Positions 9,512 to 18,938 are shown, counted from the stretch's first letter. The stretch is 64,000 nucleotides of DNA from CAVRQM01 sp963756975 (GCA_963756975.1 CAVWPS010000002.1:496001-560000), one strand, 5' to 3'. Numbers and translations are program-made. The notes: a model not told the origin generated them from the sequence alone.

Positions 9512-9568
9512 CCCCTCTCCCAGCGGGATCTCCCTCTCCCGTCTTGTGGGAGAGGGCCGGGGTGAGGG
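9512..9568. repeat. Intergenic GC-rich palindromic repeat, copy 1
   Basis: Built from CCCTCTCCC units facing GGGAGAGGGCCGGGGTGAGG, able to fold into a long hairpin. It lies 5 bases beyond the stop of the SPFH gene. Related copies are at 33903-33983 and 53699-53779. This type of sequence is a common intergenic element in GC-rich proteobacteria and may act as an mRNA 3'-end structure. Confidence 0.8.
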
Positions 9569-9573
9569 CCTTG

Positions 9574-11439
9574 CTACACCGCCGGCGGCCGCCCCGCCCC
9601 TCGCGCCAAAGCCAGCAGCGTGCCGATCAGGTTACCCCCCTCGCCCGCCCCGCTCTCCACCAGCACCTGCGGCACCAGCGCGTTGGAACTCTCGCGGATC
9701 GCCGCCCCGAGCGTCTCCAGCGCCAGCTGCCGCAGCAGCCCGTCCACACCGCCGATCGCCTCCGCCCGCACCCGTGCCCCGTACGCCTCGGCGTCCGCCG
9801 TGGCCCGGATGCCGAGCGCGAGCTTCGCCTGCCGCGACGCCTCGGCCTCGCCCTCGTTCTCGGCGACCCGGATCGCGATCGCGGACGCCGTCAGCGCCGC
9901 CTGCTGCTGTGCGAGCGCGCGCTGTTCGTTCAGGCTGCGCTCCTTGGTCGCCGCCGCCTCCTGGCTCTCGAACGTCGCGATCTGCTCGCGCGCCAGCTGC
10001 CTGGACCGGAGCTGGGACAGCACCGTCTCCATCTGATCGTTGCCGGCCGGCGCGATGGGTGTGCCGAGCAGCACCTCCTCGATCCCGACCCGGTGCTGAC
10101 CGAGCCGCTCGCGCATCGCCAGCAGCGCGTTGGCCTGGATCGACTGCCGGTCCTGCACGAACTCCAGCAGCGTCCGCGCCTGCGAGGCGTCCTTGAAATA
10201 GGCACTCACCAGCGGATCGAGCGTGTTGCTGACCAGCCGCCGCACGTCGCTAAACCGCTGGATGACGTGCGGCGCGTCCATCGGCGCGATGTGGGCGACG
10301 ATCGACAGCGGCAGCAGGATTTCGAACGCGTCGCGGGTGATGACCGGGATTTCGCGCAAGTCCTCGTCGTACATCAGCCCGCCCGTCGCTCCCTTGATCC
10401 AGCGCAGCTGGAAGTTGGTGGTCGGGACCGGCACGACCTCCATCGCGTACGGGTTCAGCGGGTATTTCCCGGGATCGAGCGGCTTCTCCCAGATGCCCTT
10501 GCCGCCGACCGGCACCGTCTTGCCGCGCCCGCCATCGGCCGTCATCGCCGCCTCCGCCTCGCGCCCGACATAGCTGTTGACCACGGCCACGGTGCCGATC
10601 TCGACCTTCGTCTTCGGCTTCTCCTCGACGGTCGCGAACAGGCGGTTGATGAAATACGTGCCGTCGACCAGCACCTGCTCCTGCCGCCCACGCCGGCCGC
10701 CGGCGGCGAGGAACCGGCTCGTGTCCTGGAAGCTGTTGTGGAACGCCTCCGGCTGGCTCGGGTCGGTGCCGACCGAGGGTGCGACGATCTCGCCGTGCTG
10801 CAATCCGGGGCCGTCCTGGACGGTGACGATGCCGATCGTGTCGTCGGCGATCACCACCGGGTCGAACGCGGCGCGTCCGGCGAGCTGCGCCTGCAGTGCG
10901 CGGTCGTCGCGGTCGTTGCCGACGCCGAGCTTGTGGATGTCGCCGTCGGTGATGACGCAAAACAGCGCGAGGTTCGGCGCGTACGTGCCCGACCGCAGGA
11001 TGCGCCGCTGCGGCCCCCGCTGCCCGCCCTGTTCGAGGAAGCCGCGCGCGTCGTCCGCCGCCACGCCGGCCGGCCACTCGCCGAGCGCCTGCCCCTCGCC
11101 GAGCGGCGAGCCGACGCGCGCGACGAGGTAGGCGATGCCGTCGACCGTGATGCGCGGCTTGCGGTGGATGCGGTATTTGAACGGGGCGAGGAAATGGATG
11201 CCGCCGCCGAGCACGTCCGGCAGGAAGCCCGGCCCGTTCGCGAGCGCCATCGGGGCGAACCGCCGGTCGCGCCCGCCGCCCCATTTGCGCTCGACGATGC
11301 CGTAATCGGTGTTGGCGATGAACACGACGCTGTTCCGCATCACCGCGAAGAACCCGATCAGGAACAGGACGGCGACGATGGCGACCGCGATCGCCAGCGC
11401 CGGGTTGATGCCGGCTAGCACGGTGTCGGTGAAGTCCAT
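9574..11439 (-). CDS. SPFH/Band 7 (flotillin-like) membrane protein
   Basis: A 621-residue protein with one N-terminal membrane helix (residues about 13-35, ALAIAVAIVAVLFLIGFFAVM), then an SPFH region with YGIVERKWGGG, IHFLAPFKYRIHRKP and IPVITRDAFEILLPLSIVAHI. A long Ala/Glu/Gln-rich coiled coil (residues about 440-560) leads to a C-terminal oligomerisation segment. Such proteins form large membrane scaffolds; the precise role is unknown. The product is longer than most flotillins because of an insert around residues 110-260. It stands alone on the minus strand, with a palindromic repeat directly after the stop. Confidence 0.85.
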   Translation of the reverse strand: MDFTDTVLAGINPALAIAVAIVAVLFLIGFFAVMRNSVVFIANTDYGIVERKWGGGRDRRFAPMALANGPGFLPDVLGGGIHFLAPFKYRIHRKPRITVDGIAYLVARVGSPLGEGQALGEWPAGVAADDARGFLEQGGQRGPQRRILRSGTYAPNLALFCVITDGDIHKLGVGNDRDDRALQAQLAGRAAFDPVVIADDTIGIVTVQDGPGLQHGEIVAPSVGTDPSQPEAFHNSFQDTSRFLAAGGRRGRQEQVLVDGTYFINRLFATVEEKPKTKVEIGTVAVVNSYVGREAEAAMTADGGRGKTVPVGGKGIWEKPLDPGKYPLNPYAMEVVPVPTTNFQLRWIKGATGGLMYDEDLREIPVITRDAFEILLPLSIVAHIAPMDAPHVIQRFSDVRRLVSNTLDPLVSAYFKDASQARTLLEFVQDRQSIQANALLAMRERLGQHRVGIEEVLLGTPIAPAGNDQMETVLSQLRSRQLAREQIATFESQEAAATKERSLNEQRALAQQQAALTASAIAIRVAENEGEAEASRQAKLALGIRATADAEAYGARVRAEAIGGVDGLLRQLALETLGAAIRESSNALVPQVLVESGAGEGGNLIGTLLALARGAGRPPAV

Positions 11440-11494
11440 GGTGCGCGTCCCCCCGACGATCGTAAGTGTCTATAGCCGGGATCGTTACGCCTCG

Positions 11495-13096
11495 TCAGGA
11501 TTGCGGCCGCGCCACCTCGATCGTCCGCATCAGCGTCTCGAGCCGGTCCGCCTCCGCCGCCGGCTTGTCGCGCCGCAGCCGTGCGATGCGCGGAAACCGC
11601 AGCGCCACGCCGGATTTATGCCGGCCCGACAGCTGCGCCGCGTCGAACGCGATTTCGAGCACCATATCTTTTGCGACCTCGCGCACCGGCCCGAACCGGC
11701 CCGTCGTGTTGTTGCGGATCCACTTGTCGAGCCACGCGACTTCCGGGTCGGTCAGCCCGGAATACGCTTTTCCCACGGGCACCAGTTCTTCGCGCCCGGT
11801 GACGTCGCTGCGCCAAAGCCCGAACGTGTAGTCGGAATAGAAGCTGCTCCGTTTGCCGTGACCGCGCTGCGCGTACATCACCACCGCGTCGATCGTCAGC
11901 GGGTCGCGCTTCCACTTCCACCACAGCCCCTTCGGCCGCCCCGGCACATACGGGCTGTCGCCCCGCTTCAGCATCAGCCCCTCGATCGAGGCGGCGCGAG
12001 CACCTTCCCGCACCTCCGCCAATGCCGCCAGATCGGCAAACGGCAGCAGCGGCGAAACATCCATCCCAGCGGGACTTTCGCGCGCGAACCACGCTTCCAG
12101 ACGCTTGCGCCGCGCGTCGAACGGCAGCGGGCGAACATCCTCGTGCCCGTCGAACAGCAGGTCGTACAGCCGCACCATCACCGGGTAATCGCGCACCATC
12201 TTGGCGCTGACCGTCTTGCAATTCAGCCTCTGCTGAAGGTCCGCGAACGGCGCGATCTCGCCGTCGCGCACGACCAGCAGCTCCCCGTCCAGCACGCCAC
12301 GAAAGCCGATATTCGCGACGACGTCCGGGAACGTGCCCGATATATCCTCGGCCCCGCGGGAGTAGATCCGCCGGCCGACATCGGTCGACACGATCTGCAC
12401 CCGGATGCCGTCCCACTTCCACTCGGCCCGGTACGCGCTCGCGTCGATGGCCGCGAGGTCCGGGGCCTCCAGCGGATTGGCCAGCATCGGCGGCCGAAAG
12501 ATCGGCTTGTCCTCGGGGTCGGGCTTGGCACCGCCGTCGAGCCACGCGAACAGCGGCGCGTAGGGCGGCTCCAGCCCGTGCCACACCTCCTCGATATCGT
12601 CGGGCGCGATCCGGCCGTCGGACAGCTCGGACAGCGCGATCTTCGCCAGCCGCGCCGACGCGCCGACACGCAGCGACCCGGTGACCAGTTTCAGCAGCGC
12701 GTACCGCTCGGATGCATTGCCCGCGTCGAGCCACCGCTCCATCACGCCCGGCAGGTCGCTGCGGTCGGTCTCGGCCAGCATTTCGACCACTTCCGGCAGG
12801 CTCGGCGGCTCGCGGTTGGACGGCCGGGATGGCCACATCAGCGCCACCGTCTCGGCCAGGTCGCCGACGTAATCGTACGACCACGCGAACAGTTCCGGGT
12901 CCGTCTTGTCCTCGATCAGCGCCCGGATCATCGCCGGCTTGGCGGCGGTGAAGCTCAGCTCGCCGGTGACCGAGGCGAGCCCGAAGCCGCGATCCGGGTC
13001 CGGCACGGTGGCGAAATACCGCCGCAACAGGGCGATCTTCGCGAGCCGTCCGGGCGTCAGCGCCAGCCGCTCCAGCAGATCCGCGAACGCCCTCAC
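11495..13096 (-). CDS. ATP-dependent DNA ligase (cisplatin-damage-response type)
   Basis: A 533-residue ATP-dependent ligase. Residues 1-about 190 are the helical DNA-binding domain (FADLLERLALTPGRLAKIALLRRYF). The adenylation site is EWKWDG with nucleophile Lys227, followed by RIYSRGAEDIS and GVLDGELLV. LMLKRGDSPYVPGRPKGLWWKWK contains the last nucleotidyltransferase motifs, and a C-terminal OB fold follows. Start GTG 13096 overlaps the stop of the exonuclease gene (GTGA), matching the known bacterial pair of ligase and ligase-associated exonuclease implicated in DNA damage repair. The helicase and phosphoesterase often found with them are not adjacent here. Confidence 0.92.
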   Translation of the reverse strand: MRAFADLLERLALTPGRLAKIALLRRYFATVPDPDRGFGLASVTGELSFTAAKPAMIRALIEDKTDPELFAWSYDYVGDLAETVALMWPSRPSNREPPSLPEVVEMLAETDRSDLPGVMERWLDAGNASERYALLKLVTGSLRVGASARLAKIALSELSDGRIAPDDIEEVWHGLEPPYAPLFAWLDGGAKPDPEDKPIFRPPMLANPLEAPDLAAIDASAYRAEWKWDGIRVQIVSTDVGRRIYSRGAEDISGTFPDVVANIGFRGVLDGELLVVRDGEIAPFADLQQRLNCKTVSAKMVRDYPVMVRLYDLLFDGHEDVRPLPFDARRKRLEAWFARESPAGMDVSPLLPFADLAALAEVREGARAASIEGLMLKRGDSPYVPGRPKGLWWKWKRDPLTIDAVVMYAQRGHGKRSSFYSDYTFGLWRSDVTGREELVPVGKAYSGLTDPEVAWLDKWIRNNTTGRFGPVREVAKDMVLEIAFDAAQLSGRHKSGVALRFPRIARLRRDKPAAEADRLETLMRTIEVARPQS

Positions 13097-14133
13097 GGCG
13101 TTTCGGGCGGCAGTTCGGGCACATCCTCGTCGTCGTCCCCGTAGCCGAGCAGCCGCAGCGCCCGGCCGCGCACGCCGCGCAGGCCGAGCGCGTGGATCAG
13201 CGCCTCCTCCCGCCCGTGCGTCACCCACACTTCCGGTGCGCCCACCTCATCCACCGTGGAGAGCAGCCCGTCCCAGTCCGCGTGGTCGGAGACGATCAGC
13301 GGCAATTCGACCCCGCGCGACTTCGCCCGCTGCCGCACCCGCATCCAGCCCGACGCGAGGCAGACGACCGGATCGGGAAGCCGTCGCGCCCACCGGTCCG
13401 CGATGGCACCCGGTGGGGCGAGGATGATCTGACCAACCAGATCGGCCTTGGATGCGACCGTCGCCGGCCGCAACTCGCCGAGGTGGACTCCAAAACTTTC
13501 GTAGACCGCGCACACCGGCAGCAACGCGCCGTGCAGGTAGATCGGTGCGTCCCATCCGGCCTCGCGCAGCATCGCGATCAGCCGCTGGCACTTGCCGAGC
13601 GCGTACGCGCCGATGACGTGGCTGCGCTCCGGAAACAGGGCGACACTCGCGAGCAGTTTCGCAACCTCGCGCTCCGGGTGGTCGTGCCGGAACACCGGCA
13701 GGCCGAACGTCGCCTCGGTCACGAACACGTCGCACGGGATCGGCACGAAGCCGCGCGTCGTCGGGTCGCGCTCGCGCTTGTAGTCGCCGCTGACGACGAT
13801 CCGGCTGCCGCGCCACTCGATCGCGACCTGGGCGGAGCCGAGCACATGGCCGGCCGGCTCCATCCAGACGGTCGTCTCACCGATGCCGAGCCGCTCGCCG
13901 AAGCGCACAATCTGCTGGTCGTCACCGGCGGCGCGCTCGCCCATCCGCACCCGCATCACCGCCAGCGTCTCGGCGGTCGCCAGCACGGCGCGGTTGCCGG
14001 GGCGCGCGTGATCCGCGTGCGCATGGGTGATGATCGCCCGGTCCACCGGCGCGATGGGATCGACGTAGAAGCCGCCCGGCTCGCAGAACAAGCCGGCGGC
14101 GGTCGGTTTCAGCCAGGTGTCCGGGTGTGGCAT
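13093..14133 (-). CDS. Ligase-associated DNA exonuclease (metallo-beta-lactamase fold)
   Basis: A 346-residue metallo-beta-lactamase/beta-CASP-like nuclease. The metal motif THAHADH gives His37, His39, Asp41 and His42. GHVLGSAQVAIEW and VVSGDYKRERDPT supply further ligands, and SDHADWDGLL carries the late His. The family is recognised as the partner of the ATP-dependent ligase encoded next and is thought to trim DNA ends before sealing. The gene overlaps the ligase by 4 bases and starts inside the tail of a GNAT gene (25-base overlap), suggesting a three-gene operon. Confidence 0.9.
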   Translation of the reverse strand: MPHPDTWLKPTAAGLFCEPGGFYVDPIAPVDRAIITHAHADHARPGNRAVLATAETLAVMRVRMGERAAGDDQQIVRFGERLGIGETTVWMEPAGHVLGSAQVAIEWRGSRIVVSGDYKRERDPTTRGFVPIPCDVFVTEATFGLPVFRHDHPEREVAKLLASVALFPERSHVIGAYALGKCQRLIAMLREAGWDAPIYLHGALLPVCAVYESFGVHLGELRPATVASKADLVGQIILAPPGAIADRWARRLPDPVVCLASGWMRVRQRAKSRGVELPLIVSDHADWDGLLSTVDEVGAPEVWVTHGREEALIHALGLRGVRGRALRLLGYGDDDEDVPELPPETP

Positions 14134-14663
14134 CGCGGTTCCCAGATGGGGTGCGCGAGGCTTTCGAACATCAGCATCCGGTGGTCGTTCTGCGGGAACT
14201 CGCCGCAGCGGCGCATCCCGATCGCGCCCAGAACTTCGCGGCTGGCCATGTTGGTCGCCCGCGCGACCGCGATCACCCGCTCCAGCCCGGCGCGGTCATG
14301 GGCGAACCGCAACGCCGCCCCCGCCGCCTCGCTCGCGTAACCCCGGCCCCACTCGTTCGGGGCGAGCGCGAACCGCAGCGACATCCCCCGGCCGTCCGGG
14401 CGCGACATGATGCCGGTGACGCCCACCATGCGGTGCGTCAGATGCTCGCGCACCATCCACATGCCGACCCGGTGGCGGCCCCAGAACGCGATGTCGGACG
14501 CCAGCTCGTTCGTGGTCCGCGCCCGCGTCCGCACGCCGCCGAGCAGCAGCCCGAACGCGCGCGGATCGGCTTTCAGGCGCACCAGATCCTCGAGGTCGCC
14601 GCCCCAGACCGGGCGAAGATCGAGGCGGCCGGTGCTGACCGCGTTGAGAGAGGCGAACGGCAC
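14109..14663 (-). CDS. GNAT family N-acetyltransferase (RimJ/RimL-like)
   Basis: A 184-residue acetyltransferase: TGRLDLRPVWGGDLEDLVRL opens the fold, WGRGYASEAAGAALRFAHD is the acetyl-CoA binding motif A, and RATNMASREVLGAIGMRRCGEF is the following helix and strand. This pattern is that of RimJ/RimL-type enzymes, which acetylate protein N-termini or small amines. The target is unknown. Its end overlaps the exonuclease start, so it is probably co-transcribed with the exonuclease-ligase pair, without obvious functional reason. It begins 10 bases after the ettA stop on the same strand. Confidence 0.88.
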   Translation of the reverse strand: MPFASLNAVSTGRLDLRPVWGGDLEDLVRLKADPRAFGLLLGGVRTRARTTNELASDIAFWGRHRVGMWMVREHLTHRMVGVTGIMSRPDGRGMSLRFALAPNEWGRGYASEAAGAALRFAHDRAGLERVIAVARATNMASREVLGAIGMRRCGEFPQNDHRMLMFESLAHPIWEPRCHTRTPG

Positions 14664-14672
14664 CTGCCGCGT

Positions 14673-16352
14673 CTAACGCACCAGCGGGCGGTACTTGATC
14701 CGGTGCGGGTCGGTCGCGTCCGAACCGAGCCGCCGCCGCTTGTCCGCCTCGTAGGCCTGGAAGTTTCCCTCGAACCATTCGACGTGGCTGTCGCCCTCGA
14801 ACGCCAGGATGTGCGTCGCGAGCCGGTCCAGGAACCAGCGATCATGGCTGATGATGACGGCGCAACCGGCGAAGTCGGTCAGCGCCTCCTCCAGCGCCCG
14901 CAGCGTGTCGACGTCCAGATCGTTGGTCGGCTCGTCGAGCAGGATCACGTTGCTCTCGGTCTTCAGCATCTTGGCCAAGTGCACGCGATTGCGCTCGCCG
15001 CCCGACAGGATGCCGACCTTCTTCTGCTGGTCCGCACCCTTGAAGTTGAACGCGCCGACGTAGGCGCGACTCGGCACGGACCGCTTGCCGAGATGGATCA
15101 CGTCGGTGCCGCCCGAAATCTCCTGCCAGACGCTCTTGTCCGGATCGAGGTCGTCGCGGCTCTGGTCGACATAGCCGAGACGCACCGTCTCGCCGATCGT
15201 CATGCTGCCGCCGTCCGGCGTTTCCTGCTTGGTGATCATGCGGAACAGCGTCGTCTTGCCGGCACCGTTCGGCCCGATCACGCCGACGATGCCGCCCGGC
15301 GGCAGCTTGAAGTCCAGATCGTCGATCAGCAGCCGGTTGCCGTAGACCTTTCGCAGCTTCTCGGCCTCGATCACCGTGCCGCCCAAACGGGGGCCGGGCG
15401 GGATGACGATGTCGGCGACACCGCCGACCTGCTCCTGCGATTTCTGCAGCAGCTCCTCGTATTTCTGGATACGCGCCTTGCTCTTGGTCTGGCGCGCGCG
15501 CGGGGTCGCCGCGATCCACTCCTGCTCGGCCGCAAGGGAGCGCTGGCGGGAGCTTTCCTCCTTCTCCTCCTGCTGCAGCCGCTTGCGCTTCTGATCGAGC
15601 CACGAGGAGTAGTTGCCCTCGAACGGATAGCCGCGCCCGCGCTCGAGCTCCAGAATCCAGTTCGTCACGTTCTCCAGGAAGTAGCGGTCGTGGGTGACGA
15701 CCAGCACGGTCCCGGCGTAATCGCGCAACGTCTTTTCCAGCCACGCGACGCTCTCGGCGTCCAGATGGTTGGTCGGCTCGTCGAGCAGCAGGATGTCGGG
15801 CCGCTCCAGCAGCAGCCGGCACAGCGCCACACGGCGCTTCTCGCCGCCCGACAGGCGTGCGACCGAACTGTCCGGCGGCGGGCAGCGCAGCGCGTCGAGC
15901 GCGATCTCGACCCGGCGTTCCAGCTCCCAGCCATCCTCGGCGTCGATCTTCTCCTGCAGCTCGGCCTGTTCGGCGAGCAGCTCGGTCATCTTGTCGTCGC
16001 TCATCGGCTCGGCGAACTCTTCGGAGATCGCGTTGAACCGGGTCAGCGCAGCCTTCAGCGGCCCGAACGCGAGCTGCACGTTCTCGCTGACCGTCAGGCT
16101 CTCATCGAGCTTCGGCTCCTGCGGCAGATAGCCGACGCGGGCACCCTCGGCGGCCCACGCCTCGCCACCGTATTCGGTCTCGATCCCGGCCATGATCTTC
16201 AGCAGCGTCGACTTGCCCGCGCCGTTGACGCCGAGCACGCCGATCTTCACCCCGGGGAGGAACGACAGGGTGATGCCCTTGAACACTTCCCGGCCGCCGG
16301 GGAAGGCTTTGGTCAGGTCCTTCATCACGTAGACGTATTGGTAGGCGGGCAT
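14673..16352 (-). CDS. ettA: Energy-dependent translational throttle protein EttA (ABC-F)
   Basis: A 559-residue soluble ABC-F ATPase that binds the ribosomal E site and gates the first elongation cycles according to ATP/ADP. The first domain has GVNGAGKST, LSGGEKRR and ILLLDEPTNHLD. The second has GPNGAGKTT, LSGGERNR and VILLDEPTNDLD. The linker holds the long basic P-site tRNA interaction motif near SSWLDQKRKRLQQEEKEE. Length and the opening QYVYVMKDLTKAFPGG match EttA rather than Uup or drug-resistance ABC-F proteins. There is no hydrophobic segment. Confidence 0.96.
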   Translation of the reverse strand: MPAYQYVYVMKDLTKAFPGGREVFKGITLSFLPGVKIGVLGVNGAGKSTLLKIMAGIETEYGGEAWAAEGARVGYLPQEPKLDESLTVSENVQLAFGPLKAALTRFNAISEEFAEPMSDDKMTELLAEQAELQEKIDAEDGWELERRVEIALDALRCPPPDSSVARLSGGEKRRVALCRLLLERPDILLLDEPTNHLDAESVAWLEKTLRDYAGTVLVVTHDRYFLENVTNWILELERGRGYPFEGNYSSWLDQKRKRLQQEEKEESSRQRSLAAEQEWIAATPRARQTKSKARIQKYEELLQKSQEQVGGVADIVIPPGPRLGGTVIEAEKLRKVYGNRLLIDDLDFKLPPGGIVGVIGPNGAGKTTLFRMITKQETPDGGSMTIGETVRLGYVDQSRDDLDPDKSVWQEISGGTDVIHLGKRSVPSRAYVGAFNFKGADQQKKVGILSGGERNRVHLAKMLKTESNVILLDEPTNDLDVDTLRALEEALTDFAGCAVIISHDRWFLDRLATHILAFEGDSHVEWFEGNFQAYEADKRRRLGSDATDPHRIKYRPLVR

Positions 16353-16389
16353 GATCGGTCCTCTCAGGAGCAGAAGTCGCGGTCGCTGA

Positions 16390-16461
16390 TGCGCCCGGCA
16401 GGAGTCGAACCCGCGACCAAGCCGTTATGAGCGGCCAGCTCTACCGTTGAGCTACGGGCGC
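16390..16461 (-). tRNA. tRNA with CAT anticodon, probably tRNA-Ile2 (lysidine type)
   Basis: A complete 72-base cloverleaf: acceptor GCGCCCG/CGGGCGC, D arm GCTC/GAGC, anticodon loop CTCATAA (anticodon CAT), T arm GCGGG/CCTGC, discriminator A, no encoded CCA. A CAT anticodon may be elongator Met or lysidine-modified Ile. The TTGGTCGC stretch after the anticodon arm resembles Ile2 tRNAs, and it is not an initiator by its stem. It lies 37 bases upstream of ettA on the same strand. Confidence 0.85.
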
Positions 16462-16503
16462 GCGCGAGGGGCGCATGTCGCACGCAAGACGGGTCGGGAC
16501 AAG

Positions 16504-17072
16504 TCAGGTGGTGTGCTGGGCGGGGAACGAAATGCCGTCGTAGATTTCGGACAGCGGGATCGACAGACCGAGCGCCGGGAGGTCGACGGACTCCTCCGCT
16601 TCGCCGAACGGAGTCTGCAGCCAGGCCGAGGCTCCGCGCGAGTGGACGAAGACCCCCATGAAGGACTGTTCGACCAGGACGTAATGGGCGATCGACGGTG
16701 CGGCCCAGTAATTCGCCGCCTTGGCGATGCGATCGGTGCGCGCCGTGCTCGGCGACAACACGTCGAATACCGCGACCGGATCGTCGGCGATCGTCGCGCT
16801 GGCTTCGAGCGACCGGTCGTAGACCTGAACGTCGGGCAGCCTCACGGCCGGGCCGGCACGCAGGCGAAAACTGCTCGCCATGACGCGAAACGGCGTGCCG
16901 CGCGTGCGCGCCATCAGGGCGTAGATGAGTTGGCCACGATGAACTCGTGGGCCGCGGCACTGCCGACCATTTCGACGACGTCTTTCCCGTCGAACTCGTG
17001 CTTCCCCTCCTGCTGATCGTCCCAGGCCAGGAACTGCTCGACTGTCATCGGAACCTTGGTCGTGATGTTCAC
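16504..17072 (-). pseudogene. Uma2-family (PD-(D/E)XK-like) protein, apparent frameshift
   Basis: The 5' part from GTG 17072 (GGAGG upstream) reads VNITTKVPMTVEQFLAWDDQQEGKHEFDGKDVVEMVGSAAAHEFIVAN, matching the E-L/F-x-G-x-x-V-x-M-x-G opening of Uma2 proteins. Near 16930-16936 the frame must shift as if one base were missing, and it continues QLIYALMARTRGTPFRV, LPDVQVYDRS, PVAVFDVLSPSTARTDRIAKAANYW, the core with the D and E-x-LSxST nuclease-like residues. About 190 residues when joined. Uma2 proteins are restriction-endonuclease-like with poorly defined roles. It may be a sequencing error or a decaying copy. Confidence 0.7.
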
Positions 17073-17144
17073 CACTGGCCTCCTTCACCGCGCGCGCGGG
17101 CCGTGGCATGAGCGCCCGCACGCAACGACGGGATCGGTAATACC

Positions 17145-17675
17145 ATGGACATCAGCAAACTTTCGACCGGCAAGGCCCCGCCGCACGACATCAACGTCGT
17201 GATCGAAATCCCGCAGGGATCGCAGGTCAAATACGAGGTCGACAAGGATAGCGGTGCCATGGTCGTGGACCGGTTCCTGTTCACGCCGATGGCCTATCCC
17301 GCCGCCTACGGCTTCATCCCCGGCACGCTGGCCGACGACGGCGACCCGGCGGACGCGCTGGTGCTGACGCCCTACGCGCCCGTCGTGCCCGGTGCCGTGA
17401 TCCGGGCCCGGCCGATCGGCATGCTGATGATGGAAGACGAGAGCGGGCAGGACGAGAAGATCATCTGCGTCCCGCACGACAAGATCCACACGCAGTTCAA
17501 GGACGTGCAGAAGGTCGAGGACCTGCCCGAGATCACCCGGCAGGCGATCGAGCACTTCTTCACCCGCTACAAGGACCTCGAGCCCGGCAAGTGGGTCAAG
17601 GTCACCGGCTGGGCCGACCGCGCCGCGGCCGAGGCCGTGATCACCAAGGCGATCGCGGCAGCCAAAGCCGCCTAA
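17145..17675 (+). CDS. ppa: Inorganic pyrophosphatase (family I)
   Basis: A 176-residue cytoplasmic enzyme hydrolysing pyrophosphate to two phosphates, pulling biosynthetic reactions forward. It shows VVIEIPQGSQVKYEVDKDSG, RFLFTPMAYPAAYGFIPGTLADDGDPADAL with the D-x-D-P-x-D metal signature, and KIHTQFKDVQKVEDLPE, all standard for hexameric bacterial PPases. Length is typical. It is divergent from the Uma2 gene and overlaps tail to tail by 4 bases with the following glycosyltransferase. Confidence 0.96.
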   Translation: MDISKLSTGKAPPHDINVVIEIPQGSQVKYEVDKDSGAMVVDRFLFTPMAYPAAYGFIPGTLADDGDPADALVLTPYAPVVPGAVIRARPIGMLMMEDESGQDEKIICVPHDKIHTQFKDVQKVEDLPEITRQAIEHFFTRYKDLEPGKWVKVTGWADRAAAEAVITKAIAAAKAA

Positions 17676-18901
17676 CGCGCACTGCCCGCGACGATCCCCG
17701 CCATCAGCGCCTCGTAGCGGCCGAGGTAATCGTCGAGGCTGAGTTCGGCCTCGGCGAACGCCCGCGCCGATTTCCGCAACCGGCGCGAGCGCCGCTGGTC
17801 GTCGAGCAATTCGAGCACCGTGCCGGCGACCCGCTCGTGGTCGAGCCCCGGCACGATCACCCCCGTCACATCGTCGGTCACGAACTCCCGCACCGGCTCG
17901 ACGTCGCTGGCCACCACGACGCAGCCGGCCGCCAGCGCCTCGCGCAGCGACCACGACGCGACGAACGGGTAACTCAGATACAGATGCGCGTCCGATCGCT
18001 GCAGCAGACGCAGATAATCCGGATACGGGATCTGTCCCGCGAACAGGACGCGGCTCGCGTCGTATTTGCCGGCGAGTTCCTTTTGGAAATGCTCGCGCCA
18101 GCATCCTTCCGACAACCGCGCGCCATAACTCACGTCGTCGCCGCCGACCATGACGACCTTCAAGTCCGGCCGGGCCGCGAGCAGCGTCGGCAGCGCCCGC
18201 ATCGCGATGTGGAAACCACGATACGGTTCGAGATTGCGGGCGACGTACGTGACCAGCTTCTCCTTCGGCGAGACCTCGAACCCGCCCAGTTCGAACGGTG
18301 TCTTGCGAATGACGGCGTTGGGCGCGCAGGTGTCGATCGGAACACCTTCCGGCAGCACGGTGATGCGGGCCTGCGCCCAATCGGGATAGCGGGTGTGCTG
18401 CCATTTGGTCGGCGTCTGGCCATGCTGCTCCAGCGCGAGCGACATCAGGTTCACGGTATTCATCGCGCGAATCCGCGCGAACCGGTCCTCGCTGACCGGA
18501 AACTCGGCGTCGTAGCCGACATCCTGGCCGGCGGAATCGTAATAGAACTCGAAATAGCCGAGAATCGGCACGCCCGGCCACACGTCCGGCAAATTGAGCA
18601 GTTCGCCCCAGCCGTGATGGCCGACGATGATGTCGGGCGTGAACCCGAGCCGCTTCAGATTGCCGGCCGTGGTCGCGACCAGCTCAGCGCGGCGTGACGC
18701 CAGGTCCCAATCGCGGGCCATCGGATGGATGCCGGCCTGATCCGGCTTCGGCGGCTGATAGAATGCCCGGTGCACGCCCTCGATCCGGTTCTTGTTGCTC
18801 TCCGAAATGAAGACGAGCTTGTTGGCCGGGTCGCGCGCCAGACGGCGCACGATATGGAGATACTGGCCGGGAAAGTTCTGGTGGACGAACAGGACGTTCA
18901 A
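17672..18901 (-). CDS. Glycosyltransferase family 4
   Basis: A 409-residue GT-B enzyme. The start is set at TTG 18901 because it gives the characteristic opening MNVLFVHQNFPGQYLHI; no clear ribosome site is seen, so this is inferred. The N-terminal acceptor domain includes DIIVGHHGWGELL. The C-terminal donor domain has LVTYVARNLEPYRGFHIAMRALP, VMVGGDDVSYG and the E-x7-E region SLREALAAGCVVVASDVEPVRE. It should transfer a nucleotide-activated sugar at the cytoplasmic membrane face. It is the downstream end of the surface/export cluster that reaches 28.9 kb; acceptor unknown. Confidence 0.88.
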   Translation of the reverse strand: MNVLFVHQNFPGQYLHIVRRLARDPANKLVFISESNKNRIEGVHRAFYQPPKPDQAGIHPMARDWDLASRRAELVATTAGNLKRLGFTPDIIVGHHGWGELLNLPDVWPGVPILGYFEFYYDSAGQDVGYDAEFPVSEDRFARIRAMNTVNLMSLALEQHGQTPTKWQHTRYPDWAQARITVLPEGVPIDTCAPNAVIRKTPFELGGFEVSPKEKLVTYVARNLEPYRGFHIAMRALPTLLAARPDLKVVMVGGDDVSYGARLSEGCWREHFQKELAGKYDASRVLFAGQIPYPDYLRLLQRSDAHLYLSYPFVASWSLREALAAGCVVVASDVEPVREFVTDDVTGVIVPGLDHERVAGTVLELLDDQRRSRRLRKSARAFAEAELSLDDYLGRYEALMAGIVAGSAR

Positions 18902-18938
18902 GGCAGTCGGTCCAGCGGGGCCGTCCCCTTGGCGGGCT

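Noticed and set aside
16390..16461. Reading the CAT tRNA as initiator Met
   Set aside because: The 5' end pairs fully with the acceptor and the anticodon stem lacks the three G-C pairs of initiators; Ile2 fits better, though elongator Met is not excluded.
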